Assembly (NCBI RefSeq): GCF_014638095.1
Contig: NZ_BMFH01000001.1
Coordinates: 2,055,227 to 2,119,226, forward strand
Origin: Muriicola marianensis
GTDB taxonomy: Bacteria > Bacteroidota > Bacteroidia > Flavobacteriales > Flavobacteriaceae
DNA: 64,000 nucleotides
Reading direction: 5' to 3'
Made by a program: the position numbers and the translations under genes. Shown piece by piece: positions 27,820 through 36,252 of the stretch. The notes below the pieces were generated by a model. That model worked only from the letters and a program-made list of their open reading frames with translations, did no database searches and had not been told where the DNA came from. Every line of letters starts with the position of its first letter. Position 1 is the first letter of the stretch.

Positions 27820-28380
27820 ATGTATGCAATTGTAGAGATAGCAGGGCAGCAATTTAAGGTTGCGAAAGACCAGAAGGTTTACGTGAACCGGCTCAAAGAA
27901 GAAGAAGGAAAGAAGGTTTCTTTCCACAATGTACTTCTTCTTGAGGACGGGAAAGACGTTACTGTTGGCGCCCCGGCTATAGACGGCGCGGCCGTTGAGG
28001 CGAAGATCGTCAAGCACCTGAAAGGTGACAAGGTTATCGTCTTTAAAAAGAAAAGACGAAAAGGGTATCAGAAAAAGAACGGTCACCGACAGTTCCTCAC
28101 TGAGATCCAGATCGAAAGTATCATTGCCAAAGGAGCAAAGAAAGTTGAGGCTAAAAAAGAGACTGCTCCTAAGAAAGAGGCTCCTAAAGCAAAGAAAGAG
28201 GCGCCCAAGGCAACTAAAGTTGAAAAGAAAGCTGCAGCTCCTAAAAAAGAGTCTCCAAAGGCTTCCGCCGACCTCAGTAAGCACACCGTTGCTGAACTTA
28301 AGGAAATGGCAAAAGCCAAAGGTCTTGAGGGGTATTCCTCAATGAAGAAGGCCGAGCTCATCGCTGCGCTAAGTAAATAA
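27820..28380 (+). CDS. rplU: 50S ribosomal protein L21 with long C-terminal extension
   Basis: Large-subunit ribosomal protein bL21. The normal domain is residues 1-103 (MYAIVEIAGQQFKVAKDQKVYVNRL, then FKKKRRKGYQKKNGHRQFLTEIQIESI). It is followed by a lysine/alanine/proline-rich repeat linker (about 108-150, with repeated KKEAPKA-like units) and a final SAP/Rho-N-like helical domain (LSKHTVAELKEMAKAKGLEGY and on to the end). Total length is 186 against roughly 103 for E. coli. Such tails occur in several Bacteroidota. rpmA follows 33 bases later, the usual pair. Confidence 0.96.
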   Translation: MYAIVEIAGQQFKVAKDQKVYVNRLKEEEGKKVSFHNVLLLEDGKDVTVGAPAIDGAAVEAKIVKHLKGDKVIVFKKKRRKGYQKKNGHRQFLTEIQIESIIAKGAKKVEAKKETAPKKEAPKAKKEAPKATKVEKKAAAPKKESPKASADLSKHTVAELKEMAKAKGLEGYSSMKKAELIAALSK

Positions 28381-28413
28381 TCAAGGAGATCACTCCGCTA
28401 AAAAGAAAGAATT

Positions 28414-28674
28414 ATGGCACATAAAAAAGGTGTAGGTAGTTCCAAGAACGGAAGGGAATCAGAATCGAAACGACTCGGGGTAAAGATCTTCGGTGGGCAG
28501 GCAGCTGTTGCCGGAAATATTATCGTAAGGCAGCGCGGCACTAAGCACAACCCCGGTGAAAATGTATATGCAGGTAAAGACCACACACTGCACGCTAAAG
28601 TAGACGGACTTGTGAAGTTTGAGAAAAAGGCCGGAGGCAAATCTTATGTTTCTGTAGAACCTTTTGATGCTTAA
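28414..28674 (+). CDS. rpmA: 50S ribosomal protein L27
   Basis: Large-subunit protein bL27, 86 residues, whose flexible N-terminus reaches the peptidyl transferase centre. It begins [29 protein letters not shown], directly with the mature MAHKKG sequence and without the cleavable extension seen in Firmicutes. It continues with [23 protein letters not shown]. It is second gene of the rplU operon, with a strong bidirectional terminator after it. Confidence 0.98.
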   Translation: MAHKKGVGSSKNGRESESKRLGVKIFGGQAAVAGNIIVRQRGTKHNPGENVYAGKDHTLHAKVDGLVKFEKKAGGKSYVSVEPFDA

Positions 28675-28694
28675 TAACAGGTCTAAGAAAACAA

Positions 28695-28727
28695 AAAAGC
28701 TCTTGAATTCTCAAGAGCTTTTTTTTT
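28695..28727. terminator. Bidirectional terminator between rpmA and ahcY
   Basis: A 12-base-pair stem AAAAGCTCTTGA / TCAAGAGCTTTT with an ATTC loop. A T run follows on the plus strand and, because of the upstream A run, also on the minus strand. It serves the converging rpmA and ahcY. Confidence 0.88.
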
Positions 28728-28743
28728 GCGTTAAAATCAGGTA

Positions 28744-30060
28744 TCAATACCGGTAATAATCCGGTTTGAATGGTCCGTACTGTGGCACGCCTATATAGTC
28801 TGCCTGTTCTTTGTCTAATTCCGTGAGCTCTGCGCCGAGGCGAGCGAGGTGCAGCTTGGCCACCTTCTCATCCAGGTGCTTGGGCAACATGTATACCTTG
28901 TTTTCGTAATTCTCCCCGTGTTTCCACAGCTCGATCTGAGCCAGGGTCTGGTTTGTGAAGGAATTGCTCATCACAAAACTGGGATGACCGGTCGCACAGC
29001 CCAGGTTTACGAGTCGGCCTTCAGCCAGAACAACGATATCCTTGCCGTCAATGGTATACTTGTCTACCTGAGGCTTGATCTCATCACGGGTGTTACCGTA
29101 ATTTGTATTTAACCAGGCCATGTCAATCTCATTGTCGAAATGCCCGATGTTGCAAACGATGGCCTTATCCCTCATCGCCCTGAAGTGTTCTTCCTTGATG
29201 ATATCCTTATTTCCGGTTGCCGTGATGATGATATCAGCAGTTCCTATAACAGATTCTATTTTCTTGACTTCATAACCGTCCATACAGGCCTGCAAGGCAC
29301 AAATAGGGTCTATCTCCGTAACAGTGACAATTGACCCGGCTCCTCTGAAGGAGGCAGCCGTTCCTTTACCTACATCCCCATATCCGGCAACCACGACCCT
29401 CTTGCCTGCCAGCATGGTATCGGTAGCCCTGCGGACAGCGTCTACCGCGCTTTCCTTGCATCCGTATTTGTTATCGAATTTGGATTTGGTCACACTGTCG
29501 TTCACATTGATAGCCGGCATGGGAAGTGTTCCTTTTTTCATGCGCTCATAGAGTCTGTGTACTCCCGTGGTGGTCTCTTCAGACAATCCCTTGATGCCGG
29601 TTGCGAGCTCAGGATAACGATCCAGCACCATGTTGGTGAGGTCTCCTCCGTCATCGAGAATCATGTTCAGGGGTTTTCTGTCTTCCCCGAAGAACAGGGT
29701 CTGCTCTATACACCAGTCGAACTCCTCTTCGGTCATCCCTTTCCAGGCATACACCGGTATACCGGCTGCTGCTATGGCTGCTGCTGCGTGGTCCTGGGTG
29801 GAGAAGATATTACAGGAACTCCAGGTAACTTCTGCTCCTAGGGCAACCAGAGTCTCGATCAGGACAGCGGTTTGAATGGTCATGTGCAGACAACCTGCAA
29901 TCCGCGCTCCCTTGAGCGGTTTTTCTTTTCCGTATTCTTCCCTCAGCGACATCAGGCCGGGCATTTCTGCTTCCGCCAATTCAATTTCCTTTCTCCCCCA
30001 GGCTGCCAGAGACAGATCCTTCACTTTGTAAGGTACATAGGGTATGGTTTTGGTGCTCAT
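28744..30060 (-). CDS. ahcY: Adenosylhomocysteinase
   Basis: Hydrolyses S-adenosylhomocysteine to homocysteine and adenosine in the activated methyl cycle, 438 residues. Visible signatures: [31 protein letters not shown], the NAD-binding [40 protein letters not shown], and the C-terminal [16 protein letters not shown] type ending (here [17 protein letters not shown]). It is divergent from the phosphopantetheinyl transferase gene and shares a terminator with rpmA. No riboswitch was recognised in its leader. Confidence 0.98.
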   Translation of the reverse strand: MSTKTIPYVPYKVKDLSLAAWGRKEIELAEAEMPGLMSLREEYGKEKPLKGARIAGCLHMTIQTAVLIETLVALGAEVTWSSCNIFSTQDHAAAAIAAAGIPVYAWKGMTEEEFDWCIEQTLFFGEDRKPLNMILDDGGDLTNMVLDRYPELATGIKGLSEETTTGVHRLYERMKKGTLPMPAINVNDSVTKSKFDNKYGCKESAVDAVRRATDTMLAGKRVVVAGYGDVGKGTAASFRGAGSIVTVTEIDPICALQACMDGYEVKKIESVIGTADIIITATGNKDIIKEEHFRAMRDKAIVCNIGHFDNEIDMAWLNTNYGNTRDEIKPQVDKYTIDGKDIVVLAEGRLVNLGCATGHPSFVMSNSFTNQTLAQIELWKHGENYENKVYMLPKHLDEKVAKLHLARLGAELTELDKEQADYIGVPQYGPFKPDYYRY

Positions 30061-30117
30061 CTCTTATTTTATTTTTACTTTCGTTAGCGTGCGGGAAACC
30101 GCAATTTTTTTGGACCT

Positions 30118-30125
30118 CAAAGATA
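30118..30125 (-). promoter_or_regulatory. Candidate -7 box of ahcY
   Basis: The minus strand reads TATCTTTG, a perfect TAnnTTTG, giving a leader of about 50 bases before the ahcY start. Confidence 0.6.
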
Positions 30126-30145
30126 GTGATAACTTAAAATATCCC

Positions 30146-30829
30146 ATGCCTCTTTACAAAACAATAACAATGGATCCTGGTGTCCGGGTGCATATCTGGA
30201 AGATCACGGAGACTGAGGAAGCGTTGGCAAAAGGGATATCGCTCACGCCCCATTGCCGGGAGCGTTACGAAGGCATGAAATCCGAACTCCACAGGAGGGG
30301 ATTTCTCAGTATCCGACACCTTATGGCGCTGGAGGGGTATGCAGACCACGACCTTCACTATGACGAACTAGGTAAACCACACCTGAGGGATGGTTCCTTT
30401 ATTTCCATTACTCATAGCTACCACTTTACCGGCATCATCGTCAGCGATAACGTACCGGTGGGTATCGACATTGAAAAACAGAGGGATAAGATCCTGAAGA
30501 TCGCTCATAAATTTACCCCTGTATCAGAATACCATGAGATTCAAGATCCTGTCTTGCTGAAAAGGAAGCTAACCGTGGTCTGGTGCGGGAAGGAATCCCT
30601 GTACAAGATTGATTCGACGGTAGGGCTGAGCTTTCTGAAGAATATCGATATCAGGGATTTTGGGTTGGATCAGCTACGGACCACGGGTCTCATCCACCTG
30701 AATGGCGATTCCTTTTTCTTCGACATCCACTTTCTGGAATTCGAAGGCTTTACCTGTGCTTATGCCCTTCATTTAAGGTCCGATACCTCAGAAGACTATT
30801 TGATCCTGAACGCAATCAATGACCTATGA
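30146..30829 (+). CDS. 4'-phosphopantetheinyl transferase superfamily protein
   Basis: Transfers phosphopantetheine from CoA to carrier-protein serines. It is 227 residues, the Sfp/Gsp-type length. Conserved blocks: HYDELGKPHL with FISITHSYHFTGI, VGIDIEKQRDKI (the magnesium-binding D-x-E), and WCGKESLYK (W-x-x-KE-x-x-x-K). I start at the ATG at 30146, since the open frame upstream passes through the ahcY promoter and start region. Its carrier-protein partner is not in the window; it could be the fatty-acid ACP. It overlaps the next gene by four bases (ATGA), so they form one operon. Confidence 0.88.
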   Translation: MPLYKTITMDPGVRVHIWKITETEEALAKGISLTPHCRERYEGMKSELHRRGFLSIRHLMALEGYADHDLHYDELGKPHLRDGSFISITHSYHFTGIIVSDNVPVGIDIEKQRDKILKIAHKFTPVSEYHEIQDPVLLKRKLTVVWCGKESLYKIDSTVGLSFLKNIDIRDFGLDQLRTTGLIHLNGDSFFFDIHFLEFEGFTCAYALHLRSDTSEDYLILNAINDL

Positions 30830-31086
30830 ACATTTCTGTCGAGCTTACCCTGAGTCCGCTGCAGGACGATTTTGAACCCCCTGTGATCGCTTTTATCAAA
30901 GCCCTCAGGGCCTCGGGCCTGAAAGTAGTGGAGAATCCGCTCAGCACCCAAGTCTTTGGGCCATATGACCAGGTCATGACCTTGCTCCAAACCGAGTTGA
31001 AGGAGGTCTTTGAATCCATTGACCACGGGTTGCTCTACATGAAGATCGTCAAATCTGACCGCAGCGATTATGAACCCCATTTCTGA
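30826..31086 (+). CDS. Thiamine-binding-family protein (MTH1187/YkoF type)
   Basis: An 86-residue ferredoxin-like-fold protein. It begins ISVELTLSPLQDDFEPPVIAFIKALRASGLKV, then PLSTQVFGPYDQVMTLLQTELKEVF, the pattern of the small thiamine-binding (DUF77/YkoF-like) family. Members bind thiamine or its pyrimidine precursor in the cytosol. It overlaps the transferase gene by four bases and the PnuC-type gene by 17. With a transporter next to it and a TPP riboswitch 3 kb downstream, a role in vitamin B1 salvage is likely but inferred. Confidence 0.8.
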   Translation: MNISVELTLSPLQDDFEPPVIAFIKALRASGLKVVENPLSTQVFGPYDQVMTLLQTELKEVFESIDHGLLYMKIVKSDRSDYEPHF

Positions 31087-31702
31087 TTTTTTCCTGGATC
31101 CTTACAGGGAAAGAGAGGCATATCTCATCGCCCTGGAAGCAGTGGCCTTCTTCTTCGGTATCGCCAGTGTGGTCTATGCAAAACGGGAAAACATCCTCGT
31201 CTATCCAACCGGCCTTGTGGCGACTGTCATCACGGTGTACCTCTTTTATATGGATGAACTATTCGGGGACATGATGATGAATTTCTATTATTCGATCATG
31301 AGTATTTATGGCTGGTGGAACTGGGCCAGGAAGAAAGACGACAAGCGTGTGGTGCGTATCTCCAGAACGAATGCGAGAGAAAAAGCCATCGGTTTTGGGA
31401 TGTTCCTGCTGACCATGGCTGTTACCTACGGGGTGTACAGAGCTTACGGAACCCTGCTTGAAGGAGCCAACTACATAGATATTTTTACCTCGGGTGTCTT
31501 CTTTACAGCGATGTGGTATATGGCAAACAAGAAACTGGAGAACTGGACCCTCTGGATCCTGGCAGATGTCATCACGGTACCCCTATACGCCTACAGGGGC
31601 TGGGGGATGCTTTCCCTCCAATACCTTATCTTTACAGTCCTTGCGATACAAGGGTACCTGGCATGGAAGAAAGATTTAGACAACTCCCTTCAGACATCAT
31701 AA
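31070..31702 (+). CDS. PnuC-family vitamin transporter (nicotinamide riboside or thiamine)
   Basis: A 210-residue inner-membrane protein with about seven helices. It has the PnuC pattern: AVAFFFGIASVVYAKRENILVYPTGLVATVITVYLF, then YYSIMSIYGWWNWARKK, and near the end WTLWILADVITVPLYAYRGW. Family members pass nicotinamide riboside (PnuC), thiamine (PnuT) or riboflavin (PnuX) by facilitated diffusion, trapped by a kinase. The next gene encodes a NadR-like P-loop protein, which favours nicotinamide riboside. The preceding thiamine-binding protein and the downstream TPP riboswitch favour thiamine. The substrate is therefore open. Confidence 0.87.
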   Translation: MNPISDFFLDPYREREAYLIALEAVAFFFGIASVVYAKRENILVYPTGLVATVITVYLFYMDELFGDMMMNFYYSIMSIYGWWNWARKKDDKRVVRISRTNAREKAIGFGMFLLTMAVTYGVYRAYGTLLEGANYIDIFTSGVFFTAMWYMANKKLENWTLWILADVITVPLYAYRGWGMLSLQYLIFTVLAIQGYLAWKKDLDNSLQTS

Positions 31703-32289
31703 AAGTAGTACTGTTCGGTCCTGAATCTACCGGCAAGACCACTCTTTCCCAGGATCTGGCAGAACATTATCAGACCCTGTGGGTTCCGGAATATGCCCGC
31801 GAATATCTGCAGGATAAATGGGACAGGGAACATAAGACTTGCGAGCCCCACGACCTTCTTCCTATTGCCGAAGGTCAGATCAGGCTAGAAAATGAAGCCA
31901 CTGAGAAAGCAAAACGCCTTTTGATTTGTGATACGGACCTTTTGGAGACCATGGTCTATTCTGAGGCGTATTACCTTGGGTATTCCGATCCCATCTTAAA
32001 GAAATATGCCCTTGATAACACTTACGATCTCTACCTGCTGACCTATATCGATACCCCCTGGGTAAAGGACGACCTGCGTGACAAACCCGGGGAGCGGGAA
32101 GAGATGTACAGGTATTTCGAGCAGACCCTGATCCGGTATAAACGGAATTTTATTATTTTAAAAGGAGATAGGGAAACCAGGCTGAAAACGGCCATAGAAC
32201 ATATCGACAAACTAATTACACATGATAGAATTCACCCAGAGGGACATAAGGCAGATCGAAGAGAAGGGGATCAGCAAAAAAACGGTTGA
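31663..32289 (+). CDS. NadR-like P-loop ATPase/kinase
   Basis: A 208-residue protein matching the C-terminal ribosylnicotinamide kinase domain of NadR (AAA_28). It has Walker A GPESTGKTTLSQDLA near 19-33, WVPEYAREYLQ after it, LLICDTDLLETMVYSEAYYLG (Walker B), and LTYIDTPWVKDDLRDKPGEREEMY. It lacks the NMN adenylyltransferase domain. The usual role is phosphorylation of a vitamin brought in by a PnuC-type channel. The start at 31663 overlaps the transporter gene by 40 bases; the longer open frame is out-of-frame pnuC. The last 68 bases overlap the DUF4301 gene. Confidence 0.83.
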   Translation: MEERFRQLPSDIIKVVLFGPESTGKTTLSQDLAEHYQTLWVPEYAREYLQDKWDREHKTCEPHDLLPIAEGQIRLENEATEKAKRLLICDTDLLETMVYSEAYYLGYSDPILKKYALDNTYDLYLLTYIDTPWVKDDLRDKPGEREEMYRYFEQTLIRYKRNFIILKGDRETRLKTAIEHIDKLITHDRIHPEGHKADRREGDQQKNG

Positions 32290-33769
32290 AGAGCAGATTC
32301 GGACCTTTATGGAAGGGATCCCAAATGTAAATCTTTACGCCCCTGCCCGGGTGGGGGAGGGAATCCTGAAATTGAATTCAAAGGAGATAAAAGAGTATAT
32401 AGAAGTCTTTGAAACGGCCGGGCATTCCTTTTCCCTCTTGAAGTTTGTCCCAGCCTCCGGAGCAGCATCCCGCATGTTTAAAGCTCTTTTTGGTTTTCTT
32501 GAGAAATTCAACCCCGAGAAGGAGTCTTTTGAAGACTACTTAAAAAATCAAGGGGACAGTAATATTGAGAACTTCTTTAAGAGAGTTGCTGAGTTCCCAT
32601 TCTACCATCTGGTGCTCCAAAGACTGGGGATTAAGGATCTGACCTCAGATGCTGATAAGTACGCCTTTGTAAATGAACTTCTCAGGGAGGATGGCCTGAA
32701 CTACGGTTTTTACCCAAAAGGCCTGTTACCCTTTCATAAATACGGAAAGATACTTACAACTCCCTTTGAGGAACACCTGTTCGAAGCAGTGGACTACGCA
32801 AGTGCAAATAAAAAGGCTGCTTTACACTTTACGATATCAGAGCAGCATCAATCCCTTTTTGACGAGGAATGGGAGAAGATCCAGGAGCGGGTTACTGAGA
32901 AGACCGGTACAGCGTTTGAGATCGGGTATTCCTATCAAAGTCAGGCCACTGACACCATCGCAGTTACACCGGAGAATGAGCCTTTCAGGAATGAGGACGG
33001 GAGCGTGCTTTTCAGACCCGGAGGTCATGGGGCTCTCCTGAGAAATCTGAACGAACAGGATGCAGACATCATCTTCATCAAGAACATCGACAATGTGGTT
33101 ACCCGTGATCAATCGCCTGAAACAGCGGCTTCCAAAAAACTCCTTGCCGGGGTATTACTGCATTTACAGGAGAAGGTATTTGGTTACGCCCGACTTCTTG
33201 AGGGGGATACGATAAGCGGGAATGATATGGAAGAGATCAAAACATTTTTGATAGATGAGCTCAATGTTCGTTTCTCAGACAGTTATGAAAGCTTTACCAT
33301 AGGGCAGCAATTGGAGATCCTGAAAGATAAATTACACCGGCCGCTCCGGGTTTGCGGGATGGTAAAAAACGAAGGAGAACCTGGAGGAGGGCCTTTCTGG
33401 GTAAAGGACAGGAATGGCAATATCAGTCTTCAGATCGTGGAATCGGCCCAGGTTGACCTGGACAGGGAACACCAGGCCAATATATTCCGTGAAGCCACCC
33501 ATTTCAATCCGGTGGATATCGTATGCGGGGTGAAGGATCACAAGGGAAGCAAATACGATCTCCTGCGTTTCGCTGATGAGAAGCAGGGTTTTATCACCCG
33601 TAAAACCCAGGAAGGAAAACCTCTAAAAGCCCTGGAACTACCGGGCTTGTGGAACGGGGGTATGGCATACTGGAACACGGTTTTCGTGGAAGTGCCCATC
33701 AGTACTTTCAATCCGGTCAAGACCGTCAATGACCTCCTCAAGCCAGCCCACCAGGTACAGTCAGAATAA
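32222..33769 (+). CDS. DUF4301-family protein
   Basis: A 515-residue cytosolic protein belonging to DUF4301, a family of unknown function found mainly in Bacteroidota. Recognisable blocks are LKFVPASGAASRMFKALF (about 75-92), YPKGLLPFHKYG, HFTISEQHQSLFDEEW, FRPGGHGALLRNLNEQDADIIFIKNIDN, and CGMVKNEGEPGGGPFWV near 380. The GHGALL and PASGAASRM blocks resemble nucleotide-sugar pyrophosphorylase features, but I cannot assign an activity. It overlaps the NadR-like gene by 68 bases, so translation is probably coupled. It ends before the TPP riboswitch. Confidence 0.85.
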   Translation: MIEFTQRDIRQIEEKGISKKTVEEQIRTFMEGIPNVNLYAPARVGEGILKLNSKEIKEYIEVFETAGHSFSLLKFVPASGAASRMFKALFGFLEKFNPEKESFEDYLKNQGDSNIENFFKRVAEFPFYHLVLQRLGIKDLTSDADKYAFVNELLREDGLNYGFYPKGLLPFHKYGKILTTPFEEHLFEAVDYASANKKAALHFTISEQHQSLFDEEWEKIQERVTEKTGTAFEIGYSYQSQATDTIAVTPENEPFRNEDGSVLFRPGGHGALLRNLNEQDADIIFIKNIDNVVTRDQSPETAASKKLLAGVLLHLQEKVFGYARLLEGDTISGNDMEEIKTFLIDELNVRFSDSYESFTIGQQLEILKDKLHRPLRVCGMVKNEGEPGGGPFWVKDRNGNISLQIVESAQVDLDREHQANIFREATHFNPVDIVCGVKDHKGSKYDLLRFADEKQGFITRKTQEGKPLKALELPGLWNGGMAYWNTVFVEVPISTFNPVKTVNDLLKPAHQVQSE

Positions 33770-33807
33770 AGATCCTCACAATTGGCAAAGATTTCACAAC
33801 AAGTACG

Positions 33808-33815
33808 TATCTTTG
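33808..33815 (+). promoter_or_regulatory. Candidate -7 box of the riboswitch-controlled receptor
   Basis: TATCTTTG (TAnnTTTG) lies just before the TPP aptamer, so the transcript would begin with the riboswitch. Confidence 0.6.
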
Positions 33816-33822
33816 CACAGTC

Positions 33823-33917
33823 TCAAAGGGGTGCCTTTACATTACCGGTCCTACCCGGGGTTAAAGGCTGAGAGTACACCCAATGAACCTGGGCGGGTAA
33901 TGCTGCCAAGGGAACAG
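33823..33917 (+). ncRNA. TPP (thiamine pyrophosphate) riboswitch, THI element
   Basis: The conserved aptamer parts occur in order: GGGGTGCC, a variable P3 arm, GGCTGAGA, ACACCC, GAACCTG, GGGTAATGCTGCC and AAGGGA. P2 can pair GCCTTTA with TAAAGGC. It lies 130 bases before the start of a TonB-dependent receptor. Thiamine pyrophosphate should switch that gene off. No clear T-run terminator is seen after it, so control of translation start may be more likely. Confidence 0.93.
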
Positions 33918-34026
33918 GCCTTCCGAAATACGGCAGGTCGGATTTGAGAAAGATTCAGACCCATGTTCGATTCTTTCCCAATGGGTATCCACAAATAATC
34001 GGTTCAACAGAATAAGTACCCCTTTT

Positions 34027-34049
34027 ATTCTAAAAAAAGTTTTTGGAAT
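34027..34049 (+). promoter_or_regulatory. Possible start-codon hairpin of the riboswitch-controlled receptor
   Basis: ATTCTAAAAA and TTTTTGGAAT can pair around a short loop, with the 3' arm reaching into the ATG at 34048. It is AT-rich and weak, but it could be the part that the riboswitch controls. No folding energy was computed. Confidence 0.3.
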
Positions 34050-36219
34050 GAAAAAAGGAGTTTTGTTCGCATTGATTGGATGTGTTGCCGTTTTCGCAAA
34101 CGCACAGGAACAGGCAAAGGACACCACATCGGCCAGGGAGATCGTATTGGATGAGGTTCTGGTGTCTTCCGTAAGGGTAACCAGGGAATCCCCTGTGACC
34201 TTTTCGAACCTGACCAAAGAAGAACTTGCCCCCAGGAACCTGGGGCAGGATATTCCGATCCTGCTCAACTTCCTTCCCTCTGTGGTAACTACCTCAGACG
34301 CAGGGGCCGGAGTGGGCTATACCGGAATACGTGTTAGGGGAAGCGATGCTACGCGGGTCAACGTCACCATCAACGGCATTCCCTATAACGACTCTGAATC
34401 CCATGGGACCTTCTGGGTAAACCTGCCCGATTTTGCCTCTTCTACCGAGGACCTTCAATTGCAGAGGGGCGTAGGAACCTCCACCAACGGGGCAGGGGCC
34501 TTTGGCGCCAGCCTGAATCTGCTTACCGACGCTGTTTCCGAGGAGGGATATGCGCAGTTGTCTTCATCTTATGGCAGTTTCAATACGATGAGAAACAACG
34601 TGAAGTTCTCTACAGGGCTCCTGGGCGATGCCTTCGAATTTTCCGGACGATTGTCGAGGATCATCTCAGACGGATATATCGACAGGGCCTCTTCGGCTCT
34701 GGACTCCTACTTCCTTCAGGGGGCTTTCCGGGATGAGAATACCCTGGTAAAGGCGCTTCTCTTCGGGGGGCATGAGATCACCTACCAGGCGTATTTTGGC
34801 ATTGACGCCGAGACCCTGGCTACTGACAGGCGTTTCAATCCGGCCGGACAGTACACGGATGAGAACGGGCAGACCCGTTTCTATGAAAATGAGGTGGATG
34901 ACTATAAACAGGACCATTTTCAGTTGCACTGGAACCAGGCACTTGGCAGGGGATGGAATTCAAATATCGCCCTGCACTATACTCGGGGAAGGGGCTATTT
35001 TGAGCAGTTCAGGGAAGATGATGATTTTGCCACTTACGGATTCGAACCGGTGACTGTTAACGGGGAACTGGTTACGGAGACAGACTTGGTAAGAAGGCGA
35101 TGGCTCGACAATGACTTCTACGGCACGGTCTTCTCCCTAAATCGTGATTTTGAGAAAGTAAAATTTATCCTGGGAGGGGGGTATAACTGGTATCAAGGCG
35201 ATCATTTTGGTGAAGTAATTTGGGCCAGGATTGCTCCCGGTGCAGATCTCAGAGATCGCTATTATGACGATTCCTCCAGAAAAACGGATCTGAACCTGTA
35301 TGCCAAGGCCAATTATCAATGGACAGACCGCTGGAGCTTTTACGGCGACCTGCAGGTGCGGTCGGTAAATTACCAGGCTGATGGAAATGAGACCGGTATC
35401 GTGGATGACACCTTCAGTTTCTTCAATCCCAAGGCCGGGGTGATCTATGACCTGAACCGGAATAACAATTTTTATTTTTCATGGGCAGTGGCCAACAGGG
35501 AACCTAACCGAAACGATTATGAGAACGGCAACCCAAGGCCTGAACGCCTGAACGACCTCGAATTGGGCTGGCGCTATATCAGCCCTGATGTGCAGGTCAA
35601 CACCAACCTTTTTTACATGAGGTATAAGGACCAGCTAGTACTCACGGGAGAACTCAATGATGTGGGGGCACCATTGAGAGCAAACGTCGGCGACAGTTAT
35701 CGGTTTGGCCTTGAGATTGACGCGGCTATCAAACTCGGAGACTCTTTTATCTGGCAACCTAACCTCGCCCTGTCGACCAATAAAAATATAGACTACGTCT
35801 TCCAGCGGGATGGTGTGCTGGAAGAACTGGGAAATACCAATATTTCATATTCCCCGGGTATCATTGCAGGGAACAGGATCGCCTATGAACCAAATTCGGA
35901 TTTTACCCTGGCCCTCTTGACCAAATATGTTGGGAAACAGTATATGGGAAACATAGATTCTGAGGCCTCCATCCTGGAAGCCTATTCCCAGACAGACCTG
36001 AATGTGTCCTATGAGATCAGGCCTGCAAATTTTCTGAAGAGGGTGGTGCTTTCAGCCCTGGTCAACAATGTGTTCGATGCCAAATACGTCTCCAATGGGT
36101 ATTTCTTCACCTTCGACGACACCTTTAGCAACCCGGGTACGACCACGACTGTAGAAGGAGCCGGCTATTATCCCCAGGCCGGGATTAATTTCCTGGCTGG
36201 AATCCAGCTCGAATTTTAA
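34048..36219 (+). CDS. TonB-dependent receptor under TPP-riboswitch control (probable thiamine receptor)
   Basis: A 723-residue outer-membrane receptor. The signal is MKKGVLFALIGCVAVFANAQ, and the plug starts near EIVLDEVLVSSVRVTRESPVTFSN without a carboxypeptidase-like domain. The plug motif GVGYTGIRVRGSDATRVNVTINGIPYNDSESHGTFWVNLPDF is typical of vitamin/siderophore receptors. The barrel ends with NFLAGIQLEF, an aromatic C-terminus. The upstream TPP riboswitch makes uptake of thiamine or a precursor the best guess, as known for riboswitch-led receptors in Bacteroidota. The inner-membrane partner may be the PnuC-type gene 2.3 kb upstream. Ligand assignment is inferred from regulation. Confidence 0.9.
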   Translation: MKKGVLFALIGCVAVFANAQEQAKDTTSAREIVLDEVLVSSVRVTRESPVTFSNLTKEELAPRNLGQDIPILLNFLPSVVTTSDAGAGVGYTGIRVRGSDATRVNVTINGIPYNDSESHGTFWVNLPDFASSTEDLQLQRGVGTSTNGAGAFGASLNLLTDAVSEEGYAQLSSSYGSFNTMRNNVKFSTGLLGDAFEFSGRLSRIISDGYIDRASSALDSYFLQGAFRDENTLVKALLFGGHEITYQAYFGIDAETLATDRRFNPAGQYTDENGQTRFYENEVDDYKQDHFQLHWNQALGRGWNSNIALHYTRGRGYFEQFREDDDFATYGFEPVTVNGELVTETDLVRRRWLDNDFYGTVFSLNRDFEKVKFILGGGYNWYQGDHFGEVIWARIAPGADLRDRYYDDSSRKTDLNLYAKANYQWTDRWSFYGDLQVRSVNYQADGNETGIVDDTFSFFNPKAGVIYDLNRNNNFYFSWAVANREPNRNDYENGNPRPERLNDLELGWRYISPDVQVNTNLFYMRYKDQLVLTGELNDVGAPLRANVGDSYRFGLEIDAAIKLGDSFIWQPNLALSTNKNIDYVFQRDGVLEELGNTNISYSPGIIAGNRIAYEPNSDFTLALLTKYVGKQYMGNIDSEASILEAYSQTDLNVSYEIRPANFLKRVVLSALVNNVFDAKYVSNGYFFTFDDTFSNPGTTTTVEGAGYYPQAGINFLAGIQLEF

Positions 36220-36252
36220 TTAAAAAGAGCTGTATTTACAGAAAAGGCAGTC

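Noticed and set aside
28160-28260. Lysine/alanine repeats in rplU as a candidate DNA repeat element
   Set aside because: The repetition follows the protein linker (KKEAPKA-like units) and does not extend beyond the reading frame.
30044-30145. Upstream start of the phosphopantetheinyl transferase
   Set aside because: This stretch holds the divergent ahcY start and its -7 box; the encoded residues are hydrophobic and unlike the family.
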